Source of the DNA: Buddleja alternifolia
Taxonomy: Eukaryota; Streptophyta; Magnoliopsida; Lamiales; Scrophulariaceae
Direction of reading: 5' to 3'
Length of the DNA: 64,000 nt
Assembly: GCA_019426215.1 (NCBI GenBank)
Contig: CM033408.1
Location: 23,656,953-23,720,952 of the forward strand
A program made the position numbers and the translations under genes. The notes beneath the pieces are model-generated. The model had not been told where the DNA came from and did not search any database. It was given only the letters and a program-made list of their open reading frames with translations. Positions 11,561 through 22,624 of this stretch are shown one piece after another (the stretch's first letter is position 1; each line of letters starts with the position of its first letter).

Positions 11561-13117
11561 TTAAGCGTTTAAGTCAATCATTCCTAGTTCACTTCTCAAA
11601 GTGAGAAAGCGTTGTTCGTTGAGAGCTTTGGTGAAGATATCTGCTAGTTGTTTATCAGTACCAATGAAGTGCATGGAGATATCTTTCTTTTGAACATGGT
11701 CACGCAAGAAATGGTAGCGAATGTCAATGTGTTTAGTTCTAGAATGAAGGACTGGATTTTGGGTCATAGCTAAAGCACTTTGGTTATCACAATGGATTGG
11801 GGTAAGACCTAAGATTGTTCCATAATCTCTAAGTTGTTGCCTCATCCAAAGGATTTGTGCACAACAGCTCCCAGCGGCTACATATTCTGCCTCAGCGGTA
11901 GAAGTCTCTATGGATTGTTGTTTCTTACTATGCCACGAAATCAATCTATCACCTAGAAATTGACATGTACCACTCGTACTCTTTCTATCTATTTTGCATC
12001 CTGCGAAATCTGCGTCTGAATAACCAATTAATTCAAAAAAAGAGTCCCTTGGATACCATAAACCCACATTTTGAGTACCTTTTAGGTATTTAAGGATTCT
12101 CTTGGTAGCATGTAAGTGTAATTCTTTAGGATCAGCTTGAAAGCGTGCACACATGTATACCGAAAACATAATATCAGGTCTACTAGCGGTAAGATAAAGA
12201 AGTGATCCAATGATACCTCTATAGTTAGTGATATCAATTTTCTTCCCACTTTCATCTTTATCTAACTTAAGCGTTTAGCTTATTGGGATTTTTGAAGATG
12301 ATGCATTTTCCATACCAAACTTCTTAATCATATCTCCTGTATATTTAGCTTGGTTAATAAATATGTCATTAGGGAGTTGTTTAACTTGTAATCCTAAGAA
12401 GAAAGTTAATTCACCCATCATGCTCATTTCAAATTGATATTGTATCATTTTCAAAAATTTCTCACACAATCGCTTATTAGTAGATCCGAATATAATATCA
12501 TCAACATAAATTTAGACTCAAAGAATATCTACATTATGGGTAATTTTAAATAACGTTGTATCAACGCTACCTTTTGAAAAGTCTTTACCTATAAAGAAGG
12601 TAAAGAGAGTGTCATACCATGCTTTTAGTGTTTGTTTAATGTCATAAAGTGCCTTATCCAATTTGTAGACCATACTTTTCCCATGGTTGTTGATGAATCC
12701 TGGTGGTTGCTCCACATAAACTTTTTCTTCGAGTTTACCATTCAGGAAAGCACTCTTCAAGTCCATTTGGTACACTGTGAATTTATTGAATGCAGAAAAT
12801 GCTAGGAACGTCCGAATCGCTTCAAGACGGGCTACTGGGGCATACGTCTCATCAAAATCAATACCCTCTTCTTGGCAATAACCCTGAGCGACCAATCTGG
12901 CTTTGTTTCTTACCACAATGCCATCTTCATCCATCTTGTTCCTAAAAACCCATCTAGTTCCAATAACTCCTTGGTGAGTTGGTCTTGGTATTAGCGTCCA
13001 AACCTTGCTTCTCTCAAATTGGTTAAACTCTTCTTGCATCGCTTCTACACAACTTGAATCACTAAGCGTTTCATCCACTTTCTTTGGTTCCATTTGAGAT
13101 AGAAAACTTGCAAACAT
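11561..13117 (-). pseudogene. Copia pol: reverse transcriptase and RNase H (broken)
   Basis: Three pieces in successive frames. 13117-12518 begins the RVT_2 reverse transcriptase ([55 protein letters not shown]). The catalytic YVDDIIFG box lies at about 12505-12470, but in a frame broken by an upstream stop. 12469-12275 continues the palm/thumb (FFLGLQVKQ). 12169-11561 is RNase H (YSDADFAGCKIDRKSTSG, ETSTAEAEYVAAG, HCDNQSALAMTQNPVLHSRTKHIDIRYHF). At least two disruptions prevent a continuous product, so this copy cannot encode functional RT. Confidence 0.92.
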
Positions 13118-14743
13118 GGCCTCATTGATTGTAGCGGCCTAGTTCTAACAGGTGCTTCAATATCTCCAATAACTAGCTCTGGTGGATGATCTCTAAGCCA
13201 TTTACGATCTGGTTGGAACTGGTTGAGAGACTCTTGATTATCAATCGCTTGACCATCATTTGTCTCTTGCGCAGTCGCTACATCATTCACAGTTCCAATT
13301 TGCTCTTGTATTCTCTTCATGATCATCAGCGATTCTTACAGTATCATCATTAATAACCTCACGGGTAATCTTAGGATTAAGCACAAAGATCTCATTATCC
13401 TCATCATCATCACTATCATCACAAAGATTGATTTGTGAAGCTTGTTGGGTAAGATCTTCAATTCCTACATCATCAAGATTAACCTTACTTGGTTCTTGGT
13501 TAGCATCATCAAACACAACATAAATGGATTCTTCAACCTTCGATTTGATCTTATTTAGGATGTGAAAACTCTTTCTATTCTTGGCATAGCCTAGAAAGAT
13601 TCCCTCATCCGCTTTAGGATCAAATGTCTTTAGACTATGGGATCCATTGTTATGAATGAAACATTTTGAACAAAATACATAAAAATATAAAACGTTAGGC
13701 GTACGTCCCTTTCACAACTTATATGGAGTCTTCTCATGTTGCTTGTTGATCATACACCAGTTCTGAGTGTAGCAAGCGGTATGGATATCTTCGGCCCAAA
13801 ACCTTTGAGGCAGCTTGGACTTTGCTAACATCGTCCTAGCATCTTCTTTAAGCGTTTTGTTCCGTCGCTTGGCAACTCCATTCTGTTGAGGTGTTCTAGG
13901 CGCAGAATACTCATGAAGTATTCCAAAATCTGTACAAAACTTCTCAACAAATTAGTTAGTAAATTCAGTTCCTCTATCGCTTCTAATTCTCGTCACCTTT
14001 AAATCTTTTGAGGTTTGTAATTGACGAATTAGCGTTGTGAGCTTAACACTAGTTTCATCTTTGGTCGCTAGAAATTCTACCTATGTATAGCGAGAGAAAT
14101 CATCAACTATTACTAGAGAATACTTTTTACCACTAACACTCATGATTTGAATAGGACCAAACAAATCTAAATGCAACAGTCAAGAATTCTAGAGGTAGAT
14201 AGACATGGTTTCTTCTTAAAAGATGATTTAACTTGTTTACCCATTTGACATGCATCACATAAGCGATTTTTCTGAAAAAAACCTTTAGGTAATCCCTCTG
14301 CCAGATTTAGCGATATTAACTGAGATATTACCTTAAAGTTGAGGTGATTCATTTTTCTATGTCATAACCAACCCAATTCATTTTGACTCTTAGCAACAAA
14401 GCATGTGGGGTTGTTATCAATTATAGAATCCCAATCCACTAAATATACATTGTTTGTTCTTTTTTCTCTTAATTTAGTAGACTTAGTCTTAGCGTCGTTA
14501 ATATAGCAACAATCACTTGAGAATTTGACTTCAAAACCTTTATCACAAAATTGACTAATGCTTAAAAAATTATGTTTAAGACCCTCAACATAATATACAT
14601 CACTAATCATGATGTTCCCCCTATGCATGATACCTATACCTTTGGTTTTACCTTTGGAGTTATCACCGAATATAACTTGAGGACCATTGGTTGGACAATA
14701 GTTAACCAAGAGATCTTTTGAGCCAGTCATGTGCCTTGATGAC
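13118..14743 (-). pseudogene. Copia pol: GAG-pre-integrase and integrase (broken)
   Basis: From 14730 downward the frame begins MTGSKDLL, the segment that follows the protease in Copia polyproteins, and contains FLSISQFCDKGFEVKF. 14352-14167 carries the zinc-binding part (NHLNFKVI and LCDACQMGKQVKSSF). Below 14160 the DDE core is readable in pieces (LDLFGPIQ, SLVIVDDFSRYT) but with stops. 13516-13045 is the acidic linker toward RT (DDSDDDEDNEIFVL). The upstream codons of this domain are separated from it by the solo LTR. Confidence 0.85.
14739..14743. repeat. Target duplication ATGAC, left copy
   Basis: ATGAC occurs here and again at 16231-16235, exactly flanking 14744-16230. Removing the insert and one copy restores the reading order of the Copia protease segment around Asp-Ser-Gly, which shows that the insertion came after the Copia element. 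Confidence 0.9.
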
Positions 14744-16230
14744 TGATAAGTGCAATATTTATATATTTTATTTCCTCCATCTTTAGCATTTTATTGTGAT
14801 TATATGGCCATTGGAACTGATTTTATCTCATTTTGTGATTTGGGCAAGATTTGAAGTGCAAAATATCAATTTCAATCAAAATGACAGATTTGGCGATGTT
14901 TCGGAAATACTGATATATCTGGAGATGCAGACATTAGTTTCTATTGAATTTTATCTAGTTGGAAAGCTAAGACAAAGGCCTATATTTCTTGTGAAGAAGT
15001 CCAGACCCAGTTCGGAAGTGAAAGGGCTCGAAAGTGTTGAAGAATTTAATGAAGATTTCTGCTCTGGACTGGACTGGAATGCGCAGATTTGGTGACAAAT
15101 TCATAACTAGAGTTATGTGTCTTGGATTCAGTCAAGGCCAGTTGGAAATGAAAACTAACACATAAAGCTACAAATTTATAGAAGGAGTCAAAGTCAGATT
15201 TGATGAAGTAGAGGCGACAAATCAGAGTGTAAAGGGAAGAATATATTCTCCATGCTTTGATGTTAAAGAGAAGAATATATTCTCCATGCTTTGATGTTAA
15301 AGGGAAGAATATATTCTCCATGTCTTGATAAAGGAAGAGAGAATATATTCTCTCTATGATTATGTCATCTTTTCATTGCCTATATATATGTCTTGCAAGA
15401 GTTGAAATAAAAGAAGAACAAAAACAAGAAGAAAACAAAGAGAAGAGAGTTAGAAAAATAGTATTTTCAAGTTTTATGCTTACAATTATGAGAAGCTAAG
15501 TTTTTATTTCGATTCAAGAGAATTCCAATTAATTCATACATTGTGAGACACGAAGCTTTTATTTTAATCTATTCACGGTTTGATTATCTTTTGTTTCTTG
15601 ATTTCAATTCTTATAATTGTGTATATGATTATCTAAGATGCATATTAGTTGATTATATATGTCAATTGTTTGCTAACAAATCTTCATAATTCGTAATTGT
15701 TATGTTTGATTTGTGCATGTAGCAATTAGATTTTCATGATTAGGATCCCAATTTTCGTAGATAACCTAAGGGAAACATTAGAGTAAATTAAATAGTTGGC
15801 GCTTGCTTAAACTATTGTTTATCCTTAGTCGCTTCTAATTTGTTATGCTATTATTAACATGATTAGGATTGCTTAATACCGAGTCAGTTGATAATAAGAA
15901 TTTAATCGGGTGTTGGGCTTTGATTAATGATATAAGGAAGATTATAGGGATCTAGATAGCTGGTTAGATTCTTGGCTAAGTAATCAATGAGTGGATAGAA
16001 ATTTAGGTGTCTATGATCAATGTGTGAATTAAGGGTTGAATTTCTCTTGAATCGTATTTTTCATTAATTGAATTTTCAAGCATTTATTTTCTACAATTTT
16101 AGTTAATTAAATCTTCAAAACCCCCCTTTATTATTTGATCAATCAGTCTCTAGGGTTCGACCTGGACTTACGAGTACTACAGATTCTTGTGAGAACAGTA
16201 ATTATATTTTGGTGCATTCGACACGTACCA
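14744..16230 (+). mobile_element. Solo LTR (Gypsy-like) inside the Copia element
   Basis: Begins TGATAAGTGCAAT and ends GACACGTACCA, with TG...CA termini and a perfect 5-bp duplication ATGAC on both sides. No internal coding region is present, so it is a solo LTR left by recombination. The orientation is not certain; I give + because a TATATATAT stretch at about 15380 precedes A-rich sequence as in an LTR promoter. It contains a tandem duplication of about 44 bp at 15235-15320 (GAATATATTCTCCATG...TTGATGTTAAAG). Confidence 0.88.
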
Positions 16231-16235
16231 ATGAC

Positions 16236-18512
16236 CCACTATCAATGTACCAAACTGAAGTATCGTTGTTTGCTCTAGGTCCTTGCATTTAAAGAGCAGT
16301 TCTAATTCTTCTTAGGTACCCATGTTGTCTTGGGTCCTTCAATGTTAGTGACTTTAGTTTGAATTAAAACTTTCGGAACCCATATTTGCCTTATCTTCAT
16401 TACGGGAAGATTGGCCTTCTTGGTTTTCGGTTTGTGTTGTGTGTGTTTTTTAGGTGTATAGTAATACCCTCGATTATAATAGCAATCATAGTCATAATCA
16501 TAATCATAATCATCATAGTATCAATAATATGATCTAGATCTTTGAGGATATTGATGCTGGTTTTTCCTCGGCACTGGCTTAGGAGTCGCTTTTCGCGATT
16601 GGCGATTGACGCTTAGCGTTTGATTTACTTGTAGATGGTTTATCCTTAGCCTTTTGAGCGTTTGGATAAACCTTATTATGGGAATCATTCACTTTCGTCT
16701 TCTCCTTATTGCCTGAGTTGGTATTGACCTTCTCATTTGGCCTCTTACTATTGTCTTTGGGTTCATTCAGCGTTTGACTGTTTGAACTCTTCTCAACAAA
16801 GAATATACCTTTTTCTTTGTTGGTTGCCGTACCCTTAGATGCTTTTGATTTTTGACCAAATTTATCACAACCTAAACCGGTTTTTTCACCAAAAAGTCTG
16901 GTTACCTCAGTCACATTATCTAGGTTTCTTGACACTTTGGATAATGATGAGACAAGCTGCTCTGATTTGGCAAGTCTAGCGATCAATTCAACTTCTCTCT
17001 TGACTAATCAATATCACTTTTTAATTGAGTAATTTCACTCTCAAGCGATTGATTCTTCTCAATGCATTGTTGCTGAACTTGCAACTCTGCCTTGAGCGTT
17101 ATTTTATCACTTGTGAGTGATGAAATAATATCAAAGTAGTTTTGATATATCTTTGCAGCATTTTGACAATCTTTGTAATACTCAGTTACTTTGTCAAGTA
17201 ATTCATCATAAGAAAGAGGATGAGGTAATTCAGTGTTTACCTTAGATAGCGAGTCATCAGATGTTTCTTCATCTCTTGCCATAAAACAAATTAGCGCTGA
17301 GTCGCTTGTTGGTTCATCATTACTGCTTTTATCTAATGATTCCAGATCCTTTTCAGGTGTGGAGAATAATTCAGATTCCGCTAGCAAACCTTGTTCACGA
17401 AGGTTGCTCCTAAATTGGTTTCTATCCGCGTAATCTTGCCTTGTGGGCTTAGATACATTCGGATAAGGGCAATTTACCTGGTAGTGCCCTAGCTTCCTGC
17501 AATTGTAACACAAATTGGTTTTCATTTTCTGTTCAGTGGTAATCGCTTGGAAATTGTTGGCGCTGAAACATTCTGAGTAGGAGTCGTAGGCGCTTGGTAT
17601 GGAACTGGCGATGAGGAGCAGAATACACTGGCGCTTGATACTGCGGCGCTGGTGCAGGGGGAGGGGTTTGAAATGATGTCTGTCCACTAGGGTCTCTCTT
17701 TTCGTATCTTAGGAATTTTCTAACCAATAATGTCATTTTCTTTTCCTCATTTGATTCTGTTACTTTCACCTCACTAACTGATTTTCCCTTGTTCTTAGTA
17801 GTAGCTATCAGGGCTCCTGATTCAGTCACTGATGTAGAAGTCGTTGTGTCGCTGACTTCTCCTAGTTCAAATTCAAATGCCTTCAACTCTGAAAATACAT
17901 GTTCCGGGGTTAGAGTTTCCAACGTTTGTGATTCTCTCATGGCAACTGTCTTAATCAAATATTTGCTTGGAAGACTTCTAAATATCTTATTGACCATTTC
18001 CTTGTTAGTCAACTCCTTGTCTGGTGACGCTAACTCTGTGATGAGCAAAGTGAACTTGCATCCAACTGTTCTAGCATCTCGTTGTTCTGCATCTTAAAAT
18101 GCTCAAATCTTTGCATGGCTATGGAGAGCTTGTTCTCCTTCATCAGTGCTGAACCTTCACATACGATAGCCAACTTATCCCATATCTTTTTTGATGTCTT
18201 ACATTGCTTGATCTTGTTGAACAATGCATCATTATCTCCTAACACTTAGCATAGTGCACTTCGTCCAACATTATCTAGATTTGCTCTTTTCCGATCATCT
18301 GGCGTCCATTCTAACTTGGGCTTCTCGACGTAACCATCTGGAGTAGCCTCAGTCGCTCCAGAGGCTCGACTTACAACTTTCATGATCTGAATGGGGCCAT
18401 CTGTAATTGCATCACACATCTCATTATCACATGAACATAGATATGCAAATGCTCTAAGTTTCCATGAATCATAGTTTGATTCAACCAGTTTAGGCATCTT
18501 GTTAAAAGCCAT
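16236..18512 (-). pseudogene. Copia gag and start of protease (broken)
   Basis: Gag starts at 18512 (MAFNKMPKLVESNYDSWK, the UBN2/retrotransposon gag N-terminus), and an in-frame stop ends that piece at 18246. It resumes in 18245-18030 (KIWDKLAIVCEG), 18048-17533 (NKIFRSLPSKYLIKTVAM) and 17687-17004, where a CCHC knuckle CYNCRKLGHYQVNC sits near 17515-17470, followed by a Glu/Gln-rich coiled-coil-like tail. 16986-16579 is Lys/Ser/Asn-rich. Below 16400 the phrase GPKTTWVPKKN leads to WYID at about 16250-16240, the protease active-site region, where the solo LTR interrupts it. Confidence 0.88.
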
Positions 18513-18598
18513 AATAAAAAATAAAGCGACTAAGTTTAGAAAGAAATGGATCTAAACAAGCAGTTACGCTCCGAAACGATTAGGTTTCTACTTCAACC

Positions 18599-18610
18599 GC
18601 TCTGATACCA
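18599..18610 (-). promoter_or_regulatory. Primer-binding site of the Copia element
   Basis: The minus strand reads TGGTATCAGAGC, the complement of the initiator tRNA-Met 3' end and the standard Copia primer site. It lies two bases inside the LTR end at 18613. Confidence 0.92.
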
Positions 18611-18612
18611 CT

Positions 18613-20113
18613 TGATGGTCCCAAGTGGCATACGAAAGGGTCTACAAGGGGAGGGGAGTTGAATAGACCCTGAAGTCTTTTTCGACTTCAAAAATTTTGT
18701 ATCACTTTTAAAGATTTGAACGCTTAGAGAGCTGAGCGCTTAGGTCAGGCGCTACAGTAAAGATAACTTAGACTTAGTGATTCTAGCAATTTACCAAAGT
18801 AGGGTAATGCTTAGATCGCTTAATCAGTGTTAGCACAGCGGAAATAATTTTTAAAGCTTTAGTGTTCGTTTTGTTCGAATAGTCGCTTAACCGTTTTACT
18901 TGTCTTTTTCAAGATAAATGATAAAATATAAAGCAAGACAATAAAATAGTAAATAACACAAGAATTTGTAAGGTTCACTGGGTGATGTAATCCCAGCTAC
19001 GTCCTTCTTCTCGTTGAACACTTGGAGGAAATCCACTAAATTGATTATCGAAGGATCACACAGAGGCTTCTACAAGATAGAGGTGGGGATGATGATCTTA
19101 AGCTCCTTGATCACACAGACTTCAGCACCAATGAAGATCTTCACCAACAAGCTTCTCTCACTCAGAAATACTGCTTATGGAGTCAACAACTTCTTCACAC
19201 AAATAGATGAGGGTGAAGGTTTTGATCACGGGTTTGTTAGATTTTAGGAAGTTCAAACAACTTAAGATATCTCAATAATAGTGTATGGTTCTTCTTTGAA
19301 GATGTTTGAGATATCCATGACTGTCTAGAATGTGTGTTGAAAGCTTGGAAGAATTTTGGCTATGGAGTTTCTAAGCTTTTCTTGAGAAAATATTTCAGCA
19401 AAGTTTTGACTTTCTTGTGTATATGCATGTATTTTTAGGGTTTGCTGAGGTGAGGTATTTATAGGCAATTTCTTAGGATTTGTCCGTTGGACACATGTAG
19501 GCGCGTGCCTCTCACGAGCGAGTGAGTCATACCTTTTCTCTGACATTCCTGAAATCATGCTGCACTGATTTGATGTGGCAGGTTTGAACTCTGAAATTTT
19601 GAGAATCTAAGCCAGTAGGTAGCTTGCTCCGTATACAATCTGTCCTTATCACATTTAATGCTCTTATCAAGCATTTAATGCATTTGAATTTATTTCCCGT
19701 TGGAAATAAATGCCCGTTAAATGATTGCATTTAAGTCCTTAGTGACTTTGGAATTTATTTCAGGTGAAGCTGATCCTCTTAATCGCTTGATTGCTTTGAG
19801 TGCTTGATTCATAAGTCCTGAAACAGTCCATAGCGATTGACAGTCGCTTAAGACAAAATCTTTATATTCGCTTGACTTCGGACGCTGATTTTCAACTTTA
19901 TCTCTAATAGACTTACCTAGAATTCTACTAGCGACTTGGTATCCAATACTTAGTCTAAATTTTACAAAGATAAAAATTACAAGCTTAATAAAATTACAAC
20001 CTTTCAAACGCTTATACAAATGTTCTATGAAATTATAAACTTACATTCTTTTGGGGTCTAACATAAAATCATATCTTGTCATCATCAAAATATCTAACAT
20101 GAAATTTCTAACA
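18613..20113 (-). repeat. 5' LTR of the Copia/Sirevirus-like element
   Basis: Reads on the minus strand from TGTTAGAAATTTCATG (20113) to GGGACCATCA (18613), with TG...CA ends, about 1501 bp. The boundary at 20113/20114 is where tandem-array sequence (AGTTGTATGCACCAAGACAC) resumes. Short reading frames within it have no recognisable motifs. Confidence 0.88.
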
Positions 20114-20910
20114 AGTTGTATGCACCAAGACACAATAAAAACAATAAAAAAAAAATTATATATTCAATATAAAAACAAGTCAAATATTGGAAAAATTCTT
20201 ATATAATTCGGTATGGGACCGAACACCTACCAAATGTAACTTGTAAGTGCTGACTGGACCCCATATCATAAACACCCGTCACATTCATAGCTCTCTCCAA
20301 AAATATTAAAAAAAAATCCAATAAACAACAACTTTAAAGCTTACTTAATTTCACTACTTAATGGAAAAATTTTGTATACATCCGGTGTGGGATCCAGTTG
20401 TATGCACCAAAACACAACAAAAACATTAAAAAACAAATTATTCAATATGAAAACAAGGCAAACATTGAGAAAATACTTGTATAACCCGGTATGAGACCGA
20501 ACACCTACCAAATATAATTTGTAATTTTCAGAATTCTGACTCAAAAACATAAACAGACAGAGCCTTAACTTTTGAAGAAGGACCGAACACCTACCAAATG
20601 CAACTCTTAAGTGTTGACTGGACCCCATATCATAAACACACATCACATTCACAGCTCCCTCCAAAAATACTCAAAAAAAAATCCAATAAACAACAAATCT
20701 AAAGCTAACGGAACATTCTTGTATACACCCGGTGTGGGATCCAGCTGTATGCACCAGGACACAACAAAAACAGTAATAAAAAATATATTCAATGTAAAAA
20801 CAAATCAAACATTGGGAAAATTCTTTTATAACCCGGTGTGGGACCGAACACCTACCAAATATTATGATTTTCAGAATTCTAAGTCAAAAACATAAATAAA
20901 CAGAATCTTA
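20114..20910. repeat. Tandem array, part 2: about two more promoter-derived units
   Basis: Continues the array of 8246-10326, starting mid-unit at AGTTGTATGCACC. The first unit here has lost the segment between its two internal copies of ACCGAACACCTACCAAATG, as expected from recombination between those short direct repeats. The next full unit has TTGACT at 20614-20619. The array then runs to CAGAATCTTA, where the insert at 20911 splits the AACTTTTGAAG motif that resumes at 22432. Confidence 0.88.
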
Positions 20911-22431
20911 GGCTCTGTATGGGTAGGTATTTTGAGCTGCATTTTCATTTTATGGTTCACCAAAAAATGAAAATGCACACTCCAAGGTAAATTTTACGAA
21001 AAATACTCAAATTTTAAATCCTACTACACATTTCCCTATATAACAACTAATCATTTCATCATTTCAATCAATTCACAATTTTTCATCATTAATTACAATA
21101 TCCCACTTTCCAACTCATTCTCTTTCTTACTTTATCATATTTTATAATAAAAATTCATATTCAATTTTTCAAATATTTCAATTATTATTATTAAATAATA
21201 TTTAATTCAAATAATAGCCAAAAAAAAAATTTATAAAAAAAGTACTAATATGTACGTTACGTATCTTTTATATTTTTATTTTAAAGTTGAAAATAATATT
21301 GAAATTATCATATTATTAATTTGAATATTATTAAATTAAAAAATACAAAAGTTAATAATTTATCAAAATTTTAATTATTGTCAACTAATAATTCAATCCA
21401 TTTTTTTCGTAGCATAAAAGTGAGTATGAGCAATATATCTTACAAAATAATATGTAAATAAATCGTATTTATTCTCCCGAATAATTTATTTCGTATTGTA
21501 CCCATATACGAATAAATTCGTTTATTTTCATTCTCGTATTTGTTAATTGATTTTTTCACTGTAACTTTCGTCAAAAATTCATAATATATTCGTAAGTATT
21601 AAATATCAAATTTTTGTTGTCCCGTATTTAACTAACTAAGGTTATAACTAGTACAACAACTCGATCACAATTTAAAAAATCAACTAAGAAAAAATATATT
21701 TTTGTATTTAAGTTGTTAAATTAATAAATCACATACATTGATGATAGTTAGTTAAACCCCATCATTTAATGGCTCTCTTCATCATCAAAAGAAAAAGAAA
21801 ACCTCATTTAAAAAGAAAGAACAAATAAAAATAACAAACAAAAGGGGAAAAAATAAATTATGTTACAAGCTTTAATATTAAAATGGATGGGAAAAAAAAT
21901 AAAATAAAATGGACGAGTAAAACTCAATTTTCTTCAATTTTTAAAACATAAAATTGAAAAAAAAACACGAAATGAAAAAAAAGATAAAAATAAAAAACTA
22001 AAAAGAAACAAAAGAAATGGAAAAGGTGACAAAGGAAAAGAAAAAAACAAAAACTAAAATTGACAAAACACCCACCCACGCCCCTTCCCCAGCCTCCTCA
22101 TTTTTTTTTTTAATTTTATTGTATAAAATATATATTATACGTGTATGTACACACACATATTACTTTATACATAATACATAATACTATTCATCAAAAATAT
22201 TATTCTAATACCTTTTTTCCCATTTTCATCACATTCATAACTAACTCAATTATTTCATATATCAAATCCTAATAAAAATCAACTTTATATCAAATCTATA
22301 CGCTACTTTCAATCAAATTCTAAAAACACATCCAAATAAACAAATAAAGTCAATTTTTTCACGCAAATTTCTATAATTTTTTAGACATTTTCAAAAAAAA
22401 AAAACTCAAAATTCATTTCTAAAAACACATT
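20911..22431. mobile_element. AT-rich insertion flanked by TTA, possible PIF/Harbinger-type element
   Basis: In array units the sequence reads GAGCCTTAACTTTTGAAG. Here it is interrupted as ...TCTTA, then 1.5 kb, then TTAACTTTTGAAG, so TTA (20908-20910 and 22432-22434) is duplicated. A TTA duplication is typical of PIF/Harbinger and Tourist elements. The terminal inverted repeats are poor (ATTTTGAG near the left end, its complement CTCAAAAT near the right), and no transposase is visible. The interior is extremely A/T-rich homopolymeric DNA. Confidence 0.5.
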
Positions 22432-22624
22432 TTAACTTTTGAAGAAAAACCGAATAAACTTGTAAGTGTTGACTGAGGTCCCATGTCATAAACACAAGTC
22501 ACATTCACGTTCAAAAGCTCCCTCCAAAAATACTCAAAAAAAAGAAAAATAATTCCATTAAACAGCACAAGCAAATCTGAAGCCAAACTTCACTACTTCA
22601 CTTTTTCATTTAATAATACTAATA
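22432..22624 (+). promoter_or_regulatory. Upstream/leader region of the GDSL gene; source of the tandem-array unit
   Basis: Contains in order AACTTTTGAAGAA, AACTTGTAAGTGTTGACTGA, CATAAACACAAGTCACATTCA, AGCTCCCTCCAAAAATACTC, CAAATCTGAAGCCAAACTTC and ACTTCACTACTTC, each recurring in the array at 8246-10326 and 20114-20910. Homology stops about 25 bases before the ATG at 22625. TTGACT at 22469-22474, 156 bases upstream of the ATG, matches the WRKY-binding W-box (TTGACC/T). I cannot place a TATA box or transcription start with confidence. Confidence 0.75.

Larger units (their letters stand above)
10327..20113 (-). mobile_element. Degenerate Copia retrotransposon (Sirevirus-like), 3' end and 3' LTR missing
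   Basis: Read on the minus strand the order is LTR (20113-18613), TGGTATCAGAGC primer site, gag with zinc knuckle, protease/GAG-pre-integrase, integrase, reverse transcriptase, RNase H, then an extra ORF. That gene order (integrase before RT) is Copia. The LTR starts TGTTAGAAATTTCATGTTAG and runs 1.5 kb, which together with the extended gag fits Sireviruses. Frameshifts and stops break every ORF. No second LTR exists: the extra ORF is cut at 10326/10327 and fuses to the tandem array. A solo LTR (14744-16230) is nested inside. Confidence 0.9.

Noticed and set aside
19014..19247. 77-codon + strand frame
   Set aside because: It lies inside the Copia LTR, antisense to the element, and has no domain.
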